DNA from: Planctomycetota bacterium
GTDB lineage: Bacteria > Planctomycetota > UBA11346
Direction: 5' to 3'
Length of the DNA: 64,000 nucleotides
Assembly: GCA_022841245.1 (NCBI GenBank)
Contig: JALHRW010000003.1
Span: forward strand, 19,384-83,383
The position numbers and the translations under genes are program-made. Positions 1-11,475 of this stretch are shown here, in pieces; position 1 is the stretch's first letter, and every line of letters starts with the position of its first letter. The notes under the pieces are model-generated. The model had not been told where the DNA came from and ran no database searches. It saw nothing but the letters and a program-made list of their open reading frames with translations.

Positions 1-41
1 GGCCCCGTTTGGCCGCGGGGGCGCTCGACACCCTCCCAGGC

Positions 42-713
42 TCAGCGCCGCCGCTTGAGCGCGTGCGAACCGCCCGTGCCGGTGCCCGGCTCGGTGGCGC
101 TGGACGGCTGGTAGGGGGTCGAACTGCCGGAGAGGGCGCGGTCGGCGGTCGGCGGTTTGCCGGCACGCTCGGTCACCGGAGGGGGCGGAGCCACATTCAG
201 GCCCAGGGCCGTCGCCGCCTTGAGCAGCCGATCGATGGCCGGTGACCAGGCATCCTGCGCGGCCGCCGAGTCCTCCTGGGCGTGTTCGATGCGGTGCTGG
301 TGCATCAGGGCGAGCAGGCTCTCGAACCAGCGCATCGCCTGTACCTCGTCGGCCGCGGCGATCGCCCGGGCGAGATCGTCGATGCGATGCGCCGCACCGG
401 TGAAGCGCTCGCCTTGGCGCAGCATGGTCACCACGTCGGCCGTCACCCGCTCGGCCCAGGCGGAGGAACCGGTGAACTGGCCGATGGCGGTGCGCAGGGA
501 TTCGCGTGAGCCTGCCAGACGCAGGGCCGACCATTCGGTCATCTCGCACAAGGTCTGCGGCAGCGTGCGCTTGCCGACCGCGGCGAGCTGGGCGGCGAGT
601 TGCGGGCAGCCATGCAGGGTCCGGGTCCGCGCCTCGACCGCGAGCAGGGCTGAGAGTTCATGCAGCAGGAGCAGGGCGCGAACCTGCTGGGTCGGCGACC
701 AGATGGAGGCCAT
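42..713 (-). CDS. hypothetical protein (start chosen at MASIWSPTQQV)
   Basis: Frame of ORF 42..911 with internal ATG at 713; no recognised domain. Confidence 0.55.
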   Translation of the reverse strand: MASIWSPTQQVRALLLLHELSALLAVEARTRTLHGCPQLAAQLAAVGKRTLPQTLCEMTEWSALRLAGSRESLRTAIGQFTGSSAWAERVTADVVTMLRQGERFTGAAHRIDDLARAIAAADEVQAMRWFESLLALMHQHRIEHAQEDSAAAQDAWSPAIDRLLKAATALGLNVAPPPPVTERAGKPPTADRALSGSSTPYQPSSATEPGTGTGGSHALKRRR

Positions 714-754
714 AGGTCGCAGACTATGCTGACTCTGTGCAGCATCGCCAGTGT

Positions 755-976
755 TCAGGTGGAAAGCGGCATGGGCGCCCGTGGCCTGGGCGGGGCGATG
801 CAGTGCGGACAGGCGAGCCGGCTGGCGACATGCAGGCGCCCATCGGGCCCACGTCGCAATGGGCGATGGACCAGGCGATGGCCGCAGGCCAGGACGTAGT
901 CCTTGAACCACGGTTTCCGCGGGTCTGGAGTGGAAAAGCGCAGGACGGGACGCAGGGGAAGGGTGGCGGTATGCAT
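755..976 (-). CDS. small hypothetical protein with CGH/CPHC motifs
   Basis: 73 aa ORF; Cys/His pairs suggest a possible zinc ribbon. Confidence 0.4.
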   Translation of the reverse strand: MHTATLPLRPVLRFSTPDPRKPWFKDYVLACGHRLVHRPLRRGPDGRLHVASRLACPHCIAPPRPRAPMPLST

Positions 977-1036
977 GCCGCCAGCTTCCCCGTGGGTGTC
1001 ACCGTGTGTGCAATCGCGCCTGCACCTTGCGCGGGC

Positions 1037-2851
1037 TTAGGGCTTCTTCTCTTCCGGCTTGACCTCGGTCGGCTTGACCTCGGCAGGCGGCTGCACGGCG
1101 GCGGGGGCGGCGGCCTTGCCGACCACTTCCTTCAGCGTGACCTCGAAGACCAGGATGGCGTTGGCGCCGATCTTGGGCGGGCTGCCGGCTTCGCCGTAGC
1201 CGATCTCGGGCGGGATGAACAGCTTCCACTGGTCGCCCGGCTTCATCAGCTGCAATGCTTCGGTCCAGCCCTTGATCACGCCGGTGACGCCGAATTCCAT
1301 GTCGGCGTTGGCGTCGAATTCGGTCCCGTCGATCAAGGTGCCCTTGTAGGCGACCTTGACGCGGTCGGCGGTGGTCGGCTTGGGGCCGCCCTCGGCGCCG
1401 CTGGCGAGGACCTGGTATTGCAGGCCGCTGGCCGTGCTGGTGATGCCCGGCAGCTTGGCGTTGTCGGCCAGCCACTGCTTCACCGTCTTGCCGGTCGAGC
1501 CGGCCATCGGCTCCTTGGGCTTCTCTTCGAACCAGGTGCCGACGTCTGGGCGCAGCTTCTTGAACGAGCTGTCGCTGATGACGTAGAAGAACTGCTGGAA
1601 GCGCTGCTGGGCCTTCTCGGCGCGCTGCTTGCCGCTCAGCTTCTTCTTCTCGCCGGGCTTCGGCTCGCTGGCGGCCTTGGCCTCCTCGTCGAGCGCCGCG
1701 TCGTAGGTGACGAACACCGCGACGTAGCGGTTGGCGCCTTCGGCCGGCTTGGCCTCGCCGTCCGGCTTGGCGGGGGCCTTGGCATCCTCGTCCTTGTCCT
1801 CGTCGTCGCCGAGGGCGATCTTGCCGAACATGAACGAATAGCGCAGGCCGTCGTTGGTGGTGACGTCGAGGCGCCCCTCGGTGCCGAACAGGGCGTAGGG
1901 CTTGCCGGCCAGCTGCACCGTCAGCGCGTTGGGCATCTGGAAATGCATCGGCTGGTCGGACGGATAGTAGCCGCGGTTCTGCAGCCAGCGCAGGTTGAAC
2001 GGCCGCACGCCCTGCAGGCGCATGAACGACAGCTCCGACAGCACCTCGTCGACCTTGGCCTTGGCGATGCGCTTGTCGGCCGGGACCTGGGCGCTCTCCC
2101 AGTCCTTGTCCGGGGCGGAGCGCGACGCCTTGGTCACCGCGCCGGGGTTGATCGTGCCCTTGTCCGGATCGACCTGGTAGTCGACCACGGCGATGCCGCG
2201 CACGCCGTCGCGCTGGATCTTGAACGGGTCGGTCTCGACGTAGTCGACGAATTTGACCGACAGGTCGCTTTCGACCTTGGCGGTGAAGACCTCCGGCTTG
2301 CCGACCTCGCGCACGTAGAACGAGCCGTCGCCGCCTTCGGCACGATTGCCGATGACCACATCCAAGGCGTTGGCGCCGGTGTTGTCGGTCAAGGTCACGC
2401 GCTTGCCGAAGCCCTTCTTGGCGGCGGCGTCGTGCTCGAGCGGATCGATCACGCCGAGCGACTCGTGCTCGGCCGGCTTGTCGGTGACGAGACGACCCTT
2501 CTTCACTCCGAGGATGCCGGAGGCGGTGCGCGTGACGCGGGTGTTGCCGTCGGCGGGATAGCTGTAGTTGCTGAGGATGACCCAGCGGTCGCCGTCGCGC
2601 TTGACCTCGAAGAGCTTGGCCGCCGAAAGGGTCTCGTCCCAGGTGACGACGCGCATGCCGGTGATCGATTCCGGCCCGACCCCGGCGCGTCCGAGAATGC
2701 CGCTGTCGGCGGCTGCGGCGGCGGGCGCCTCGGAGCGCAGTGCCGGTACGATCCATGCGGGAATGGCGGTGGCGATGGCGAGCAGGCCGAGCACGACCGG
2801 GAGGGTGGTGCGGCTGCCCTGGGATGCGGCTGGAGCGGTGTTCTGGTCCAT
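1037..2851 (-). CDS. DUF4340 domain protein fused to C-terminal FKBP-type peptidyl-prolyl isomerase
   Basis: MDQNTAPAAS start; C-terminal VKVAYKGTLIDGTEFDAN...GVIKGWTEALQLMKPGDQWKLFIPPEIGYGEAGSPPKIGANAILVFEVTL is FKBP-like; N-terminal part follows a GldG gene as DUF4340 proteins do. Confidence 0.85.
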   Translation of the reverse strand: MDQNTAPAASQGSRTTLPVVLGLLAIATAIPAWIVPALRSEAPAAAAADSGILGRAGVGPESITGMRVVTWDETLSAAKLFEVKRDGDRWVILSNYSYPADGNTRVTRTASGILGVKKGRLVTDKPAEHESLGVIDPLEHDAAAKKGFGKRVTLTDNTGANALDVVIGNRAEGGDGSFYVREVGKPEVFTAKVESDLSVKFVDYVETDPFKIQRDGVRGIAVVDYQVDPDKGTINPGAVTKASRSAPDKDWESAQVPADKRIAKAKVDEVLSELSFMRLQGVRPFNLRWLQNRGYYPSDQPMHFQMPNALTVQLAGKPYALFGTEGRLDVTTNDGLRYSFMFGKIALGDDEDKDEDAKAPAKPDGEAKPAEGANRYVAVFVTYDAALDEEAKAASEPKPGEKKKLSGKQRAEKAQQRFQQFFYVISDSSFKKLRPDVGTWFEEKPKEPMAGSTGKTVKQWLADNAKLPGITSTASGLQYQVLASGAEGGPKPTTADRVKVAYKGTLIDGTEFDANADMEFGVTGVIKGWTEALQLMKPGDQWKLFIPPEIGYGEAGSPPKIGANAILVFEVTLKEVVGKAAAPAAVQPPAEVKPTEVKPEEKKP

Positions 2852-2862
2852 GATGTGCTCCT

Positions 2863-5627
2863 TCAGGCCTGACGCCGGCGGGCGGCGGGGATGTTGCTCT
2901 TCTCGCTCACCAGGCGGTTGGCGAAGACGCCCAGGGCGATCAGCCCGAGCACGCCAGAGGGGATGACCACGGCGAGGAACTTCACCCACCACTGGTAGCG
3001 CTCGACGGTGCGGCTCTGCTGGATCTCCAGCTTCCGCTCCTCCTGGTCGATCTTCAGCTTGAGGTCGTTGATCTCGCCCTGGATGCGGCGCTGGCCGACG
3101 ATCTCGGCGCGGCTCTTCTCGTGCGCCTTGGTCTCCTCGTCGAGGTCCTCGCGGGCGTCGATCTTGTCGAGCGAGGCGCGGAAGTCCTCGTTGACCTTGT
3201 CGATGCGCGACTGCAGGTCGGTGGTGACCGCCTCGAGCTGGGCGCGGCGGGCCTCGCGCGCCTCGGTGGCGACCGCTTCGAGCTTGAGCAGCGGGCGCGG
3301 CAGCGGACGCCGGGTGCGCAGGGCGAGGTAGCTCTTGTCGTCGAACAGCGCGTCGATGGCGTTGGCGACGAACTGCACGTTCTTGAGGTTCATCAGCACG
3401 CGCAGCTCATCCTGCTTGCCGAGCTGGTTGCCCTGGTCGCGGTAGAAGCGGAAGAACTCGTTGTCGACCAGATCGAGGTCGGCGATGACCACGACGTGGA
3501 CCGGCTTGCCGGAGAGCGCGCCGGTGGCCGGCTTGGGCGCCTCCTTGCCCTCCTCGGCCTTGGTCCCGGGGGCCAGTCGCGGATAGGCGCTGGGCATGGC
3601 TCCGGTGATCTCGACGGCGTGGGCCGGACGCTTGGCCTGGTCGGGCCACGGACGGCGCTTGACCTCTTCGGGCCGCTTCAGCTGCACCTGGCCGGTGTAG
3701 CTGGGCTGGGTCAGATCCATGATCGTGTTCATGCCCCAGGGGCTGCCGGTGGCCGGCAGCAGCAGGGGGGTGATGGTGATGCCGGCCGGCTTGTCGGTGG
3801 CGGCGGCGATCTGGCCGGGATAGGGCAGCAGCAGCGCGTTGACCCCGGTGGTGACGGCGGAGCGGTCGGCCTTCTCGATCGAGCCGCGGTCGCTGGTCAG
3901 CCAGACGAAGTTGGCCGGGATCAGTTCGCGGAAGAAGTGCGACGGATTGTAATCGCTCCAGTAGACCTCATCCGGCTTGAAGTCGACGCCGAGGGCCTTC
4001 ATCAGCTCGTGCAGGCGGCCCTTCTGCGGTCCGTCGGCGGGCGGGGGCATGCCCATCATCGGGTTCTGCTGCTGCGGATTGCGCTTCGGCTGGCTCGGGA
4101 TCAGGTCGCCGCGGCCCTGCATGGCCTGGAAGAACGGCATCGGGTCCTCGAGCAGCAGGGCGGGGCGTCCGGCCCAGATGTAATCGTGCAGCTTCTCGAT
4201 CTGCGGCTGGGTCAGGGTGCTGGGCTGCGGCACCATCAGCACCTCGACATCGGCGGCGACGTCGCTGTCGAGCGAGACGGTGCGCACCTCGTACTGGCGC
4301 TTCCATTCCTCGACGATCTCCCAGCCCGGGGTCATGCCCATGGTCTGGTAGTTGAAGCCGCCCATGACGTCGAGGTCGGTGGTGGCGATGCCGAGCACGC
4401 GCTTCTTGGCGTCGCTGACGCCGCGGATGGCGCGCACCAGCTCGTACTCGACCGACAGGCCGGGATCGAAGTGCTCGATCACCTGGGTGCGGCCGGCGCT
4501 GGCGATGGCGGCCCCGAGGAAGATCTCGCTCATGCGGCGGCCGCTGGCGCTGTCGACGACCTGGCGGCGCGGCTTGAGGTTGAACTCGGACTGGGCCAGG
4601 GCGCCATCCTCATCGAGGGCGTCGGTGGGGTGGCGCAGGTCGAGCTTGACCATCGACGGCGAGGCGCGCTGCACGGCCTTCAGCTTGTCCTCGACCTCCT
4701 TGCCCTTGAGCGCCAGCTCCGGCGGCAGGTCCTTGCTGATGAAGGCGGTGACGGTGACCGGCGCCTTCAGTTCCTTGAGCGCATCGATCGAGGCCTGCGA
4801 CACCGAGGACAGGCCCTCGGCGGTGGTGTCGGCGTCGACGCCGGCGCGCTCGCCGAGGCGGCTGAGGTTGGCGACCAGGACGACGGCGAAGAACAGGCTG
4901 GCGATCTGCGTCACCACGGTGGCGTGGCTGCCCGGGCGCCAGCGGCGGCTGGACAGCACGAAGGTGGCGGCGCCGATGGCCGCGGCCGAGACGGCCAGGG
5001 CGGTGGCGATGGCGCCGAAGGAGATGACACCGCGGGTGAAGCCGTCGTAGAAGTCCCAGAAGTGGAACGACCACTGCGCCGTGGCGCAGCCGATCACGCC
5101 GAGGACGAAGGCTACGGCGGGCATGCTCACCAGGGTCGAGGCGAGGATGGCGATGGCGGCGAAGGCGAGGCCGGCGAGCCACCAGCCGAAGTAGTTGGCG
5201 AAGACCAGACCCCAGTCCGGGCCGCCCAGCCAGGCGATGACCAGGACGTGCGACAGGGTGCAGGCCAGGGCGATGGTGTAGAAGATCACCACCGCCGACC
5301 ATTTGCCGATCAGCGCGTCGAGCGGCGACAGCGGCAGGGTGAGGAGGTGCTCCTCGGTGCCGTGGTCGCGTTCCGACGCCCACGCGCCCATGCCCAGGGC
5401 GGGCAGCAGCACGGCGAGCAGCCAGCCGAAGGCGTCGTCGCGCAGCCACGGACCGAGGTCGGCGATGTTGCGAGCGAAGTAGTTGCTGCTGGCGGTCTCG
5501 ATCCAGAAGAGGACCGCGCCGGCGATGAGCACGAAGGCGAGGATGAAGACGTAGCCCAGCGGGTTGCCGAGGAAGCTCGACAGCTGGCGGCGGGCGGTGG
5601 CGTCGATGCCGTTGAAGTGGAGGGCGC

Positions 5628-5631
<4 letters not shown>
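2863..5631 (-). CDS. ABC transporter permease fused to GldG-like ABC auxiliary domain
   Basis: N-terminal ABC-2 type membrane segments followed by GldG-like periplasmic domain (VTVTAFISKDLPPEL..., VLGIATTDLDVMGG...), C-terminal TM. Confidence 0.85.
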
Positions 5632-6362
<731 letters not shown>

Positions 6363-6507
6363 CACGACCTCCATGTCGCCGCTGTAGACGCGCAGAGGGT
6401 GCGCACCTTACCAGCGGGGCGGCGAATGGTGCGGGGGGCTGGCCGGCCTGCAACTGGTCCTTGCGGTCCGAACGGTGCGGTGTCTGTTGCCCGCCCAGGA
6501 GCCCATC

Positions 6508-6951
6508 ATGCAGTTCGACCTCAGCCGCGACTTCCTCGACGGGATCGTCATGCAGCATCCCCAGGTGAAGAGCGGCCAGGAGGCCCAGATCCGCGCCGGT
6601 GGCCAGCTGCACTTCATGCCCAGCAGCACCGATGGCACGATGCACACCGCGGTGGTCAGCTTCGCCCTGTTCATCGGCGAGGGCGATCAGCCCTTCGCCC
6701 GCGGCGGCTGGCGCTTCCTCTTCACCAGCGACGAGAAAGTAGACCCGCGCGAGCACCAGAACGACCCGTTCATGGCCCAGCTCCTGGTCGTCGGCGCCGG
6801 CAAGGTCATGGTGCAGATGAACAACCTGCTGATGCACGCCGGCCTGCCGATGATCCCATTCGATCCGACACAGATGGCGGTTCGCCCGCAGGGCCAGGCC
6901 CAGACCCCGCCCGGCGTGCCGCTGGGCGCCGTGCCGGCCAAGCCGGCCTGA
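6508..6951 (+). CDS. hypothetical protein
   Basis: ORF from MQFDLSRDFLDGI; no recognised family. Confidence 0.6.
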   Translation: MQFDLSRDFLDGIVMQHPQVKSGQEAQIRAGGQLHFMPSSTDGTMHTAVVSFALFIGEGDQPFARGGWRFLFTSDEKVDPREHQNDPFMAQLLVVGAGKVMVQMNNLLMHAGLPMIPFDPTQMAVRPQGQAQTPPGVPLGAVPAKPA

Positions 6952-7005
6952 TCCCGCGAACGTAGCTCGTACAGGATTTGACGGCGCTGATGTGAGCTGG
7001 ATGGT

Positions 7006-8511
7006 ATGGCCGTGAGCCTGGCGCTGCGTTTCCACCAATCGACCAAATACGCCCCCGAGACCATCGGCAACCATCCGGGTCTCGACTGGGAGCGGCAGCC
7101 GGTGCCGTACAAGCAGTACCACAGCGAAGGCAGCGTCGAGCTGGCCGATCTGCTGCCGCTCGATCCCAATCCATTCACCGGGCGCCCGCCGGAGGCGATC
7201 GAGCCCTGGCACGGCCGGACCCTGGCGGCGCTCTCACGCTGGATCTATTTCACCTACGGCGTCACCGCGATCGTCCGCCATCCTGGCCGCGACCAGCTGC
7301 TGCGCGCGGCCCCGTCAGCCGGCGGTCTGTATCCCGCCGAGATGTACGTCGCGGTGCGCGACTGGCCCGGTCTGGCTGCCGGTCTGTACGGCTACGACCC
7401 GCAGCATCATCGCCTGGTCATGCTCGACGAGGGCGACGGGGTCGCCAAGGCGCTCGGTCAGGCGACTTACGGTAATGCCGCGATCGACGCCGCGCCGGTG
7501 GTGGCGGTGGTGACGGCGGTGTTCGAGCGCAGCCGTTGGCGTTATCAGGAACGCGCCTACCGCCGCGTCCTGCTCGACAGTGGACATCTCATCGGCAGTG
7601 CCGGACTGGCCGCCCAGGCTGTCGGCCTGCGGCTGCATGCCACGGCGGCGTTCTGCGATGGGCGGGTCGAGGCGGCGCTGCGTCTCGACGCCGAGGAAGA
7701 GGGGGTGATGGCCGTGCTGGGTCTGAACCTGCCCGGACCGGCCGAGCGTCCGACCTGGACGGCCTTGCCCTCGGCGGTCGGTGAAGGCCAGCCGACCCTG
7801 GTCGAGCTGCACCGCGCCAGCCGTCTGGGCGAGCAGCGACCACGGCTGGTCGCCAAAGGCGAGGCCTCGGCCGAAGCGCTGGAGACGACTCATGGCTGGA
7901 CCTCCGGCGACCGCCTGCGCGGCGCGGGTTGCGCTGGACCGGTGCCGCTCGCCACCGATGTGCTCGGCACGGTGCTGCGCCGGCGCAGCTGCCGGCGCTT
8001 CGCTCGGGCGGCGATCAGCCGCGATGCTCTCGCCCGCGTCCTCGCTGCCGCCTACCTGCCCGAGGCGGTCGGTCTTGGCGAGCAGCCCGCCTTCGATCGC
8101 AGCCTGCTCGCCAGCTTCATCGCGGTGTGTCATGTCGACGGCATCGCGCCGGGCGTCTACTATCTCGCGCCGCACCAGCTTGAGTTGCGTCTGGTTCGAT
8201 CTGGCGACCCGCGCGATGCGGTGCGCTTCATCGCCCTGGGCCAGGATCTCGCCGGCGATGCTGCTGCGGTGGTCTTCCATGCCGCCGATCTCGCTGCCTG
8301 CGTGCGCGATCTCGGCGACCGTGCCTACCGCTATCTGCATCTCGATGCCGGCGTGGTCGGCCAGCGGCTGAACCTCGCCGCTGTGGCCGAGGGTCTGGGC
8401 GTGAGCGGCATCGGTGGCTTCTTCGACGACCACACCGCCGACGTGCTCGGCATCCCGCGGGCCCAGGCGGTGGTCTACATCACCTCGCTGGGCGTGCCGG
8501 CGGACGGCTAA
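7006..8511 (+). CDS. SagB/ThcOx-family nitroreductase-like oxidoreductase (two tandem domains)
   Basis: YHSEGSVEL..., RAAPSAGGLYPAEMYVAV, C-terminal GIGGFFDDHTADVLGIP. Confidence 0.8.
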   Translation: MAVSLALRFHQSTKYAPETIGNHPGLDWERQPVPYKQYHSEGSVELADLLPLDPNPFTGRPPEAIEPWHGRTLAALSRWIYFTYGVTAIVRHPGRDQLLRAAPSAGGLYPAEMYVAVRDWPGLAAGLYGYDPQHHRLVMLDEGDGVAKALGQATYGNAAIDAAPVVAVVTAVFERSRWRYQERAYRRVLLDSGHLIGSAGLAAQAVGLRLHATAAFCDGRVEAALRLDAEEEGVMAVLGLNLPGPAERPTWTALPSAVGEGQPTLVELHRASRLGEQRPRLVAKGEASAEALETTHGWTSGDRLRGAGCAGPVPLATDVLGTVLRRRSCRRFARAAISRDALARVLAAAYLPEAVGLGEQPAFDRSLLASFIAVCHVDGIAPGVYYLAPHQLELRLVRSGDPRDAVRFIALGQDLAGDAAAVVFHAADLAACVRDLGDRAYRYLHLDAGVVGQRLNLAAVAEGLGVSGIGGFFDDHTADVLGIPRAQAVVYITSLGVPADG

Positions 8512-8942
8512 CGGTCGTCGGCTGACATAGCCCACGGGTCGAGGATCTCGGCTTCGACCGCGATCCGCCCGGCACGTTGGAATACGAACACCACCGGCAC
8601 CTTGGCGCCCTTGATCAACGGCGCCTTGAGGCCGATGAGCATGATGTGGTACGAGCGCGGCTTCAGCTCGACCACACCCTTGGCCGGGATGGCGATGCCG
8701 CCCTGGACCTCGCGCATCGCCAGGACCCCGTCCGCGCCGAGGGCGTGCTCATGCACCTCGGTGAAGTTGGAGGCGGTGCTCTCGGCAGCCATCAGCTTGT
8801 CGTCGGCATCCCCGCCGGTGATCACGGCGAAGACCGCGCCGGCCTCGGCTCCATTGATCGTGGCCCGCGACCATGGCTTGCCGACGGCGGCCTCGGCTCC
8901 TGCCGCGGTGACGGCGATCAGCATGATCAAAAGCCACTTCAT
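8508..8942 (-). CDS. copper chaperone PCu(A)C family protein
   Basis: Signal peptide; VHEHALGADGVLAMREVQGGIAIPAKGVVELKPRSYHIMLIGL. Confidence 0.9.
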   Translation of the reverse strand: MKWLLIMLIAVTAAGAEAAVGKPWSRATINGAEAGAVFAVITGGDADDKLMAAESTASNFTEVHEHALGADGVLAMREVQGGIAIPAKGVVELKPRSYHIMLIGLKAPLIKGAKVPVVFVFQRAGRIAVEAEILDPWAMSADDR

Positions 8943-9553
8943 GGCTGCCCCGCCAGTGGCCGGATCAGTGCCGCCGCCTCCTCAGGCGTCATCTCATGCG
9001 AAGCGATGCGGTGCACAACGCGACCATCGCGGTCGAGAACGAAGGTGGTCAAGGTGTGGTCCAGAAGGTAGAATCCCGCCTGCTGTGAAACCGGTGTCTG
9101 CTTGCGGTAAACCACGCCGAAGGCGTCGGCTGCCACTTTGGTCTGCTCGGGCGTGCCGCGCAGCGCCAGCATGCGGGGATGGAACATCGTGGCGTATTCC
9201 GCCACGCGCTCGGCGGTGTCGCGTTCGGGGTCGATGGTGATGAAGATCGGCTGGACGTTGGCCTCGAGTGGTCCGAGCCGGCGCATCACTCGAGCCATCC
9301 AGCCCAGTTCCGTCGGGCAGACGTCGGGGCAGGTGGTGAAGCCGAAGTACACCAGGTGGATGCGGCCGCGCAGGTCATCCGGGCCGAATGGCGAGCCGTC
9401 GCTGCGCGCGAGGGTGAACGGCGCAAGGTCGACAGAGCCCGTCGAGAGGGCGCTGCTGCCGTCGTGATGGGTGCGTCGGCGCTCCGACACCACCAGCGCG
9501 GCGGCGAGGGCGAGCAGCACGGCGATGCCGGTGACGACCATGGGCCAGCGCAT
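8939..9553 (-). CDS. SCO1/SenC family protein
   Basis: LVYFGFTTCPDVCPTEL CxxxC motif, FITIDPERDT, TTFVLDRDG. Confidence 0.92.
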   Translation of the reverse strand: MRWPMVVTGIAVLLALAAALVVSERRRTHHDGSSALSTGSVDLAPFTLARSDGSPFGPDDLRGRIHLVYFGFTTCPDVCPTELGWMARVMRRLGPLEANVQPIFITIDPERDTAERVAEYATMFHPRMLALRGTPEQTKVAADAFGVVYRKQTPVSQQAGFYLLDHTLTTFVLDRDGRVVHRIASHEMTPEEAAALIRPLAGQP

Positions 9554-10053
9554 TACGGAGCCCCGATGATGGCGCGCAGCTCGGCTGGCGACCACGGAGT
9601 GGAGCGGCTGGCGAAGCGGGCGCGGAGGGCGGTGACCTGCTCGCGCGTGATGGCGGGCGCGTTGTTGCCCCACTGCCCGCGCGACCAGCTCAGGGCGGCA
9701 GCGATCTCGTGGTCGGCAAGCTGGCCATGGGCGAGCATCCGGCTGCTGACGTAGGCGGCGCCCGGTTCGCTGGTGGCGTCGAAGCCGTGCAGGGTGATGA
9801 GGGTGGCTGCGCGCGGATCGCCGGTCAACCAGCGCGAGCCGGCGAGGGCCGGGGCGTAACCGGGCACGCCGCGACCGTCCAATCCATGGCAGCCCTGGCA
9901 CATGGCGTAGGCCTTGCGGCCGAGGTCGGGGTCGGCGGGGTCCCAGATCGAGATGGTGGTGGCTGGCGGTGCTGGCGCCTGCATCGCCAGCCAGCCGCCG
10001 AGCGCCAGCGCCGCTACGCACAGACCGGCGACAAGCAGGCGCCAGGCCGTCAT
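9553..10053 (-). CDS. cytochrome c family protein
   Basis: CQGCHGLDGRGVPGYAPALAGS heme-binding motif. Confidence 0.85.
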   Translation of the reverse strand: MTAWRLLVAGLCVAALALGGWLAMQAPAPPATTISIWDPADPDLGRKAYAMCQGCHGLDGRGVPGYAPALAGSRWLTGDPRAATLITLHGFDATSEPGAAYVSSRMLAHGQLADHEIAAALSWSRGQWGNNAPAITREQVTALRARFASRSTPWSPAELRAIIGAP

Positions 10054-10748
10054 TTCTTGTCGAATTCCATCCAAGCGTTGAAGTTCGGCGCCTTCAGCCG
10101 GGCTGCGACCAGCAGGTCGCCGCGCAGGTCGATGATCAGGTCGGTGGCCTTGCCCAGCGTGCCGTCCGGCTTCATCAGCTTGAAGGTGAAGGTCATGCGG
10201 TCGACGTCGCCGATCTTCTCGCTGGCATCCGGTTCGCCGAGGGCGGCGACGACCACGGCCCGTCCCGGCGTGATCGGCTGGGCATCGGCCCCGGTGAGGC
10301 CGGCGGCGGCCTCGCGCTTGCCTTTGTCGATCTCGGCCGAGCCGAAGGCGCGGGCGGTAGCCAACAGGCGCTGCTTGGGGATGAAGGCGAGCACCTGGGA
10401 CGGGACGCGCAGCGAATCGGCCAGCGTATCTTCTTCGCCGTCGGCGGCGCCGAGAGCCAGGTCGAGGCCGATCGAGTCGGCGCGATCGCGGCGCAGGATC
10501 CACGAGGCGTAGATGCCGCCGTCTGCACGCTCGGTGCGCTTGCTCGGCGTTTCGCTTCCGAACAGATAGCCGATGTCGCCCGGCCGGATGCACGGCTGCT
10601 TGAACTGCAGGACCAGTTCCGGCCCGACATCGACTGCCGTGACATAGCGGTCGAACTCCTTGAGCTGGCCCTTCCAGTCGAGCAGTCGCGACCACACGCA
10701 GCCGGATAGGACGAGGATGGCGGCGGCAAGAAGCAGTACACGGGACAT
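10050..10748 (-). CDS. putative lipoprotein
   Basis: MSRVLLLAAAILVLSGC lipobox; 4-bp overlap with cytochrome gene. Confidence 0.7.
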   Translation of the reverse strand: MSRVLLLAAAILVLSGCVWSRLLDWKGQLKEFDRYVTAVDVGPELVLQFKQPCIRPGDIGYLFGSETPSKRTERADGGIYASWILRRDRADSIGLDLALGAADGEEDTLADSLRVPSQVLAFIPKQRLLATARAFGSAEIDKGKREAAAGLTGADAQPITPGRAVVVAALGEPDASEKIGDVDRMTFTFKLMKPDGTLGKATDLIIDLRGDLLVAARLKAPNFNAWMEFDKK

Positions 10749-10844
10749 GGACAGGGGTGTAGCGCCATCGGCCAGGGAGAGAAGGAGCCAGCCTCGGCAT
10801 GCCATTGCGAAGTCCGCCAGCCGCCTAGCCTGCGCGTCCCACCA

Positions 10845-10930
10845 GCCCGGGTGGCGGAATGGCAGACGCAGCGGTTTCAAAAACCGCCCACCGCAAGGTG
10901 ATGGGGGTTCGAGTCCCCCCCTGGGCACCA
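10845..10930 (+). tRNA. tRNA-Leu(CAA)
   Basis: Acceptor GCCCGGG/CCTGGGC + encoded ACCA; anticodon stem GCGGT-TTCAAAA-ACCGC; T-arm GGGGGTTCGAGTCCCCC. Confidence 0.95.
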
Positions 10931-11138
10931 GTTTCCCGGGGACTCCGTCCCCGAACCCCTGCCGGGGGCCTTTCCCCCCGGATCCCCCGCTCGACACGCC
11001 GCGCATACGCGCGTCGATTTGGTGTATCGAGGTCGTTCGTTCCAGTCTCGCTGGGCTTACGCCTGCGCTCGCTCGGCGGACGTCCACCCGGCGGGAGCGT
11101 CGACGTCCACGTCGACGAGGGGCAATGATGGGTAGGCG

Positions 11139-11345
11139 TCAGGAAGCTGCGCTTGACGAGCGGCGGGATATCTTCCGGCGCAGCAAGGCGACGATGTCGC
11201 GCCGCGTGGACTCAAAGTCGCGGATGAAGCCGTCGAGGCGCGCGCCAGGATCGCTGGTCGCAAGCTTGCGCACGCGCTCGTCGTCGGCAGCGTCGCTGAG
11301 ACGCAACAGGATCTCGTCGGCGTGGTCGAATGGGAAGCGGGTCAT
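11139..11345 (-). CDS. small hypothetical protein
   Basis: MTRFPFDHADEILLRLSDAADD... Confidence 0.5.
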   Translation of the reverse strand: MTRFPFDHADEILLRLSDAADDERVRKLATSDPGARLDGFIRDFESTRRDIVALLRRKISRRSSSAAS

Positions 11346-11475
11346 GCAAGTAACATAACAGCCCCAAGAGGCCGGAAACTCAGGTGTTGACCCCATGCGC
11401 CGGATGTCTGATGCCGCCGTCGACCAGGGGCCGGCGAAGGGTTTCCGGAAGAGGGGGTGGGGATAGGCTGCCGGC

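Noticed and set aside
737-2872. 711-aa + strand ORF
   Set aside because: Shadow of the DUF4340-FKBP gene on the minus strand
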